From Pseudomonadota bacterium (GTDB lineage Bacteria > Pseudomonadota > Gammaproteobacteria > Acidithiobacillales > Acidithiobacillaceae), in NCBI GenBank assembly GCA_021818125.1, contig JAKAFG010000094.1, positions 1 to 7,618 on the forward strand: a stretch of 7,618 bases of DNA, read 5' to 3'. Positions 6,167 through 7,618 of the stretch are shown one piece after another. The position numbers and the translations under genes are program-made. Below the pieces are notes generated by a model, which worked only from the letters and a program-made list of their open reading frames with translations, was not told the DNA's origin and searched no databases. Within the stretch, counting starts at the first letter, position 1. Every line of letters begins with the position of its first letter.

Positions 6167-7618
6167 ATGCCTGAGCCCAGGGAAGTGGAAGCAGCCTTTT
6201 GGCGGCAGCCTTTGCCAAACCTTTTTCATGCGCTCGATAGCAGCCCTCATGGCTTGACAACGGAAGAAGCCGCTTCGCGACTGGCGTCTTTCGGCCCGAA
6301 CGCGCTGCGGCCCGCGCGGCGCGGCGCGCTCCTCCGGCTGTTTCTCTCCCGTTTTCGCAATCCCCTGGTCATTATCCTTCTGGTCGCCAGCGCGATTTCT
6401 GCCGTGACGGGCGACAAGGCCAGTTTTTTGATCATCAGCGCCATGGTGGTGATGAGCGTGGCCCTGGACACCGTGCAGGAATACCGCGCTGGGCAGGCGG
6501 CCGAGCGGCTCAAGCGATCCGTCGCCGTGCGCGCCACCGTCTTGCGTGATAGTCGCCCGCGCGACATTCCGATTTTCGAGGTGGTGCCAGGAGATGCGGT
6601 GCTGCTGGCCGCAGGCGATTCGGTCCCCGCAGACGGGCGGCTAATCGAGGCACGGGATTTTTTTGTCAACCAGGCGCTCCTCACCGGCGAGCCGTACCCG
6701 GTGGAAAAGCATGCGATCGAGCTTTCCGGCGAGGCAGATCTGGATACCGCCGATAATGCAGCCTTCATGGGCACATCCGTCATCAGCGGCAAGGCGACCA
6801 TCCTGGTCTGCCGCACCGGCCTGGGCACCGCCCTCGGCGAGATCGCCGACAGCCTGGCCAGCAAACCGCCCCCCACTTCCTTCGAACGGGGCACACGCCA
6901 ATTCGGCTTGCTGATCATGCGCCTAACGGTTTTTCTGGCGTTGTTCGCGCTTTTGGTCAACACCGCATTTCATCGCCCCCTGCTGGAGTCCTTTCTGTTC
7001 GCCGTCGCCCTGGCCGTAGGTCTCACGCCAGAACTTCTACCGATGATCGTTTCGGTTACCCTCGCGCGCGGGGCCATCCGGATGGCCCGGAAAAAGGTGA
7101 TCGTGAAACGCTTGGCGTCGGTGCAGAATCTGGGGTCGATGGACGTGCTCTGCACGGACAAGACGGGAACACTCACCGAGGCGCACATCCGGCTTGAGCA
7201 CCACGTGGATATCATGGGGCGGGAGAGCGAAGGGGTGCTGGAATTAGCTTATCTCAACAGCCACTTCGAGACTGGCCTCAAAAGCCCTCTGGACGATGCC
7301 ATTCTCGCCCATCAGGAAATCAACGTCAGCGCCTGGCGAAAAATTGATGAAGCACCCTTCGATTTCGAGCGGCGGCGGGTCTCCGTGCTGGTGGAAAAAA
7401 ACGATAGCCGGCTTCTGGTAGTGAAGGGTGCTCCCGAGGACGTCCTTCGACTTGCCGTGGCGTATGAGGCGGACGGGGTCCAAACGCCATTCGACGCACA
7501 GACTCGCAGTCGGGCAGAGGTGTTGTGCGACGAATGGGGACAGAAGGGCTTCCGGGTGCTCGGTATCGCCTGGCGACGAGTGCCACTTGACCATCCCCAC
7601 GCCATGGTGGGCGATGAA
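6167..7618 (+). CDS. mgtA: Mg2+-translocating P-type ATPase (P3B), 3' end outside window
   Basis: The first 484 codons of an MgtA/MgtB-type pump are present, open in frame to the right edge; the family is about 860-900 residues. It uses ATP to import Mg2+ across the inner membrane. Order seen: N-terminal cation-ATPase segment (about 15-60, with GLTTEEAASRLASFGPNAL), membrane helices M1 and M2 (about 65-103), actuator domain with TGEPYPVEK (T173, G174, E175), M3 and M4 (about 246-302), phosphorylation motif DKTGTLT with D331, and the nucleotide-binding motif KGAPED (420-425). The M4 motif GLTPELLPMIV (285-295) is typical of MgtA/MgtB rather than Ca2+ or heavy-metal pumps. The N-terminus is about 50 residues shorter than that of E. 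coli MgtA. ATG 6167 is the first start after an in-frame TGA at 6161-6163; its ribosome site is weak. There is no room for a Mg2+-sensing leader between it and the tRNA. Confidence 0.92.
   Translation, partial: MPEPREVEAAFWRQPLPNLFHALDSSPHGLTTEEAASRLASFGPNALRPARRGALLRLFLSRFRNPLVIILLVASAISAVTGDKASFLIISAMVVMSVALDTVQEYRAGQAAERLKRSVAVRATVLRDSRPRDIPIFEVVPGDAVLLAAGDSVPADGRLIEARDFFVNQALLTGEPYPVEKHAIELSGEADLDTADNAAFMGTSVISGKATILVCRTGLGTALGEIADSLASKPPPTSFERGTRQFGLLIMRLTVFLALFALLVNTAFHRPLLESFLFAVALAVGLTPELLPMIVSVTLARGAIRMARKKVIVKRLASVQNLGSMDVLCTDKTGTLTEAHIRLEHHVDIMGRESEGVLELAYLNSHFETGLKSPLDDAILAHQEINVSAWRKIDEAPFDFERRRVSVLVEKNDSRLLVVKGAPEDVLRLAVAYEADGVQTPFDAQTRSRAEVLCDEWGQKGFRVLGIAWRRVPLDHPHAMVGDE

Noticed and set aside
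5908..6168. Minus-strand ORF with a GDRIRTYDILLPKQARYQ-like stretch
   Set aside because: This is the well-known spurious translation of the antisense strand of a tRNA gene; the stretch lies exactly over tRNA-Pro and the rest is antisense to ytxH.

Overview
This window looks like a chromosomal segment from a GC-rich, gammaproteobacterium-like organism. My best guess is the Acidithiobacillia (Acidithiobacillus or a close relative), based only on the protein flavour and base composition, with moderate to low confidence. No phage, transposon, CRISPR or IS features are visible. Every supported gene is on the + strand.

Layout. Positions 1-169 hold no gene I can defend; they may be the tail of an upstream transcript, because a strong intrinsic terminator sits at 170-196. 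An extended -10 promoter (212-220) then drives orn (oligoribonuclease, 249-833). After a 139-base gap comes a tight three-gene operon: a luciferase-like flavin monooxygenase (973-2094), an extended SDR / NAD-dependent epimerase-dehydratase family protein (2094-3056), and a ferritin-like diiron protein resembling the N-oxygenase AurF (3057-3968). The first junction is a one-base TGATG overlap and the second has zero spacing, so the three are almost certainly co-expressed. A promoter overlapping the end of the diiron gene appears to start the next unit, an alpha-phosphoglucomutase (pgm, 4028-5659) followed after 15 bases by a YtxH-family membrane protein (5675-6037). A consensus-like promoter overlapping the ytxH stop codon drives tRNA-Pro(UGG) (6072-6148). 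Only 18 bases later starts an MgtA/MgtB-type P-type ATPase, which runs off the right edge.

How the genes work together. orn (end stage of RNA decay), pgm (glucose-1-P/glucose-6-P interconversion for glycogen and surface sugars), tRNA-Pro and the Mg2+ pump are ordinary housekeeping or physiology genes. The unexplained part is the flavin monooxygenase + SDR + diiron oxygenase cassette. Three redox enzymes translated in lock-step imply a short oxidative pathway on one small molecule or lipid, but neither substrate nor product can be read from the sequence. It is the best candidate here for an undescribed system.
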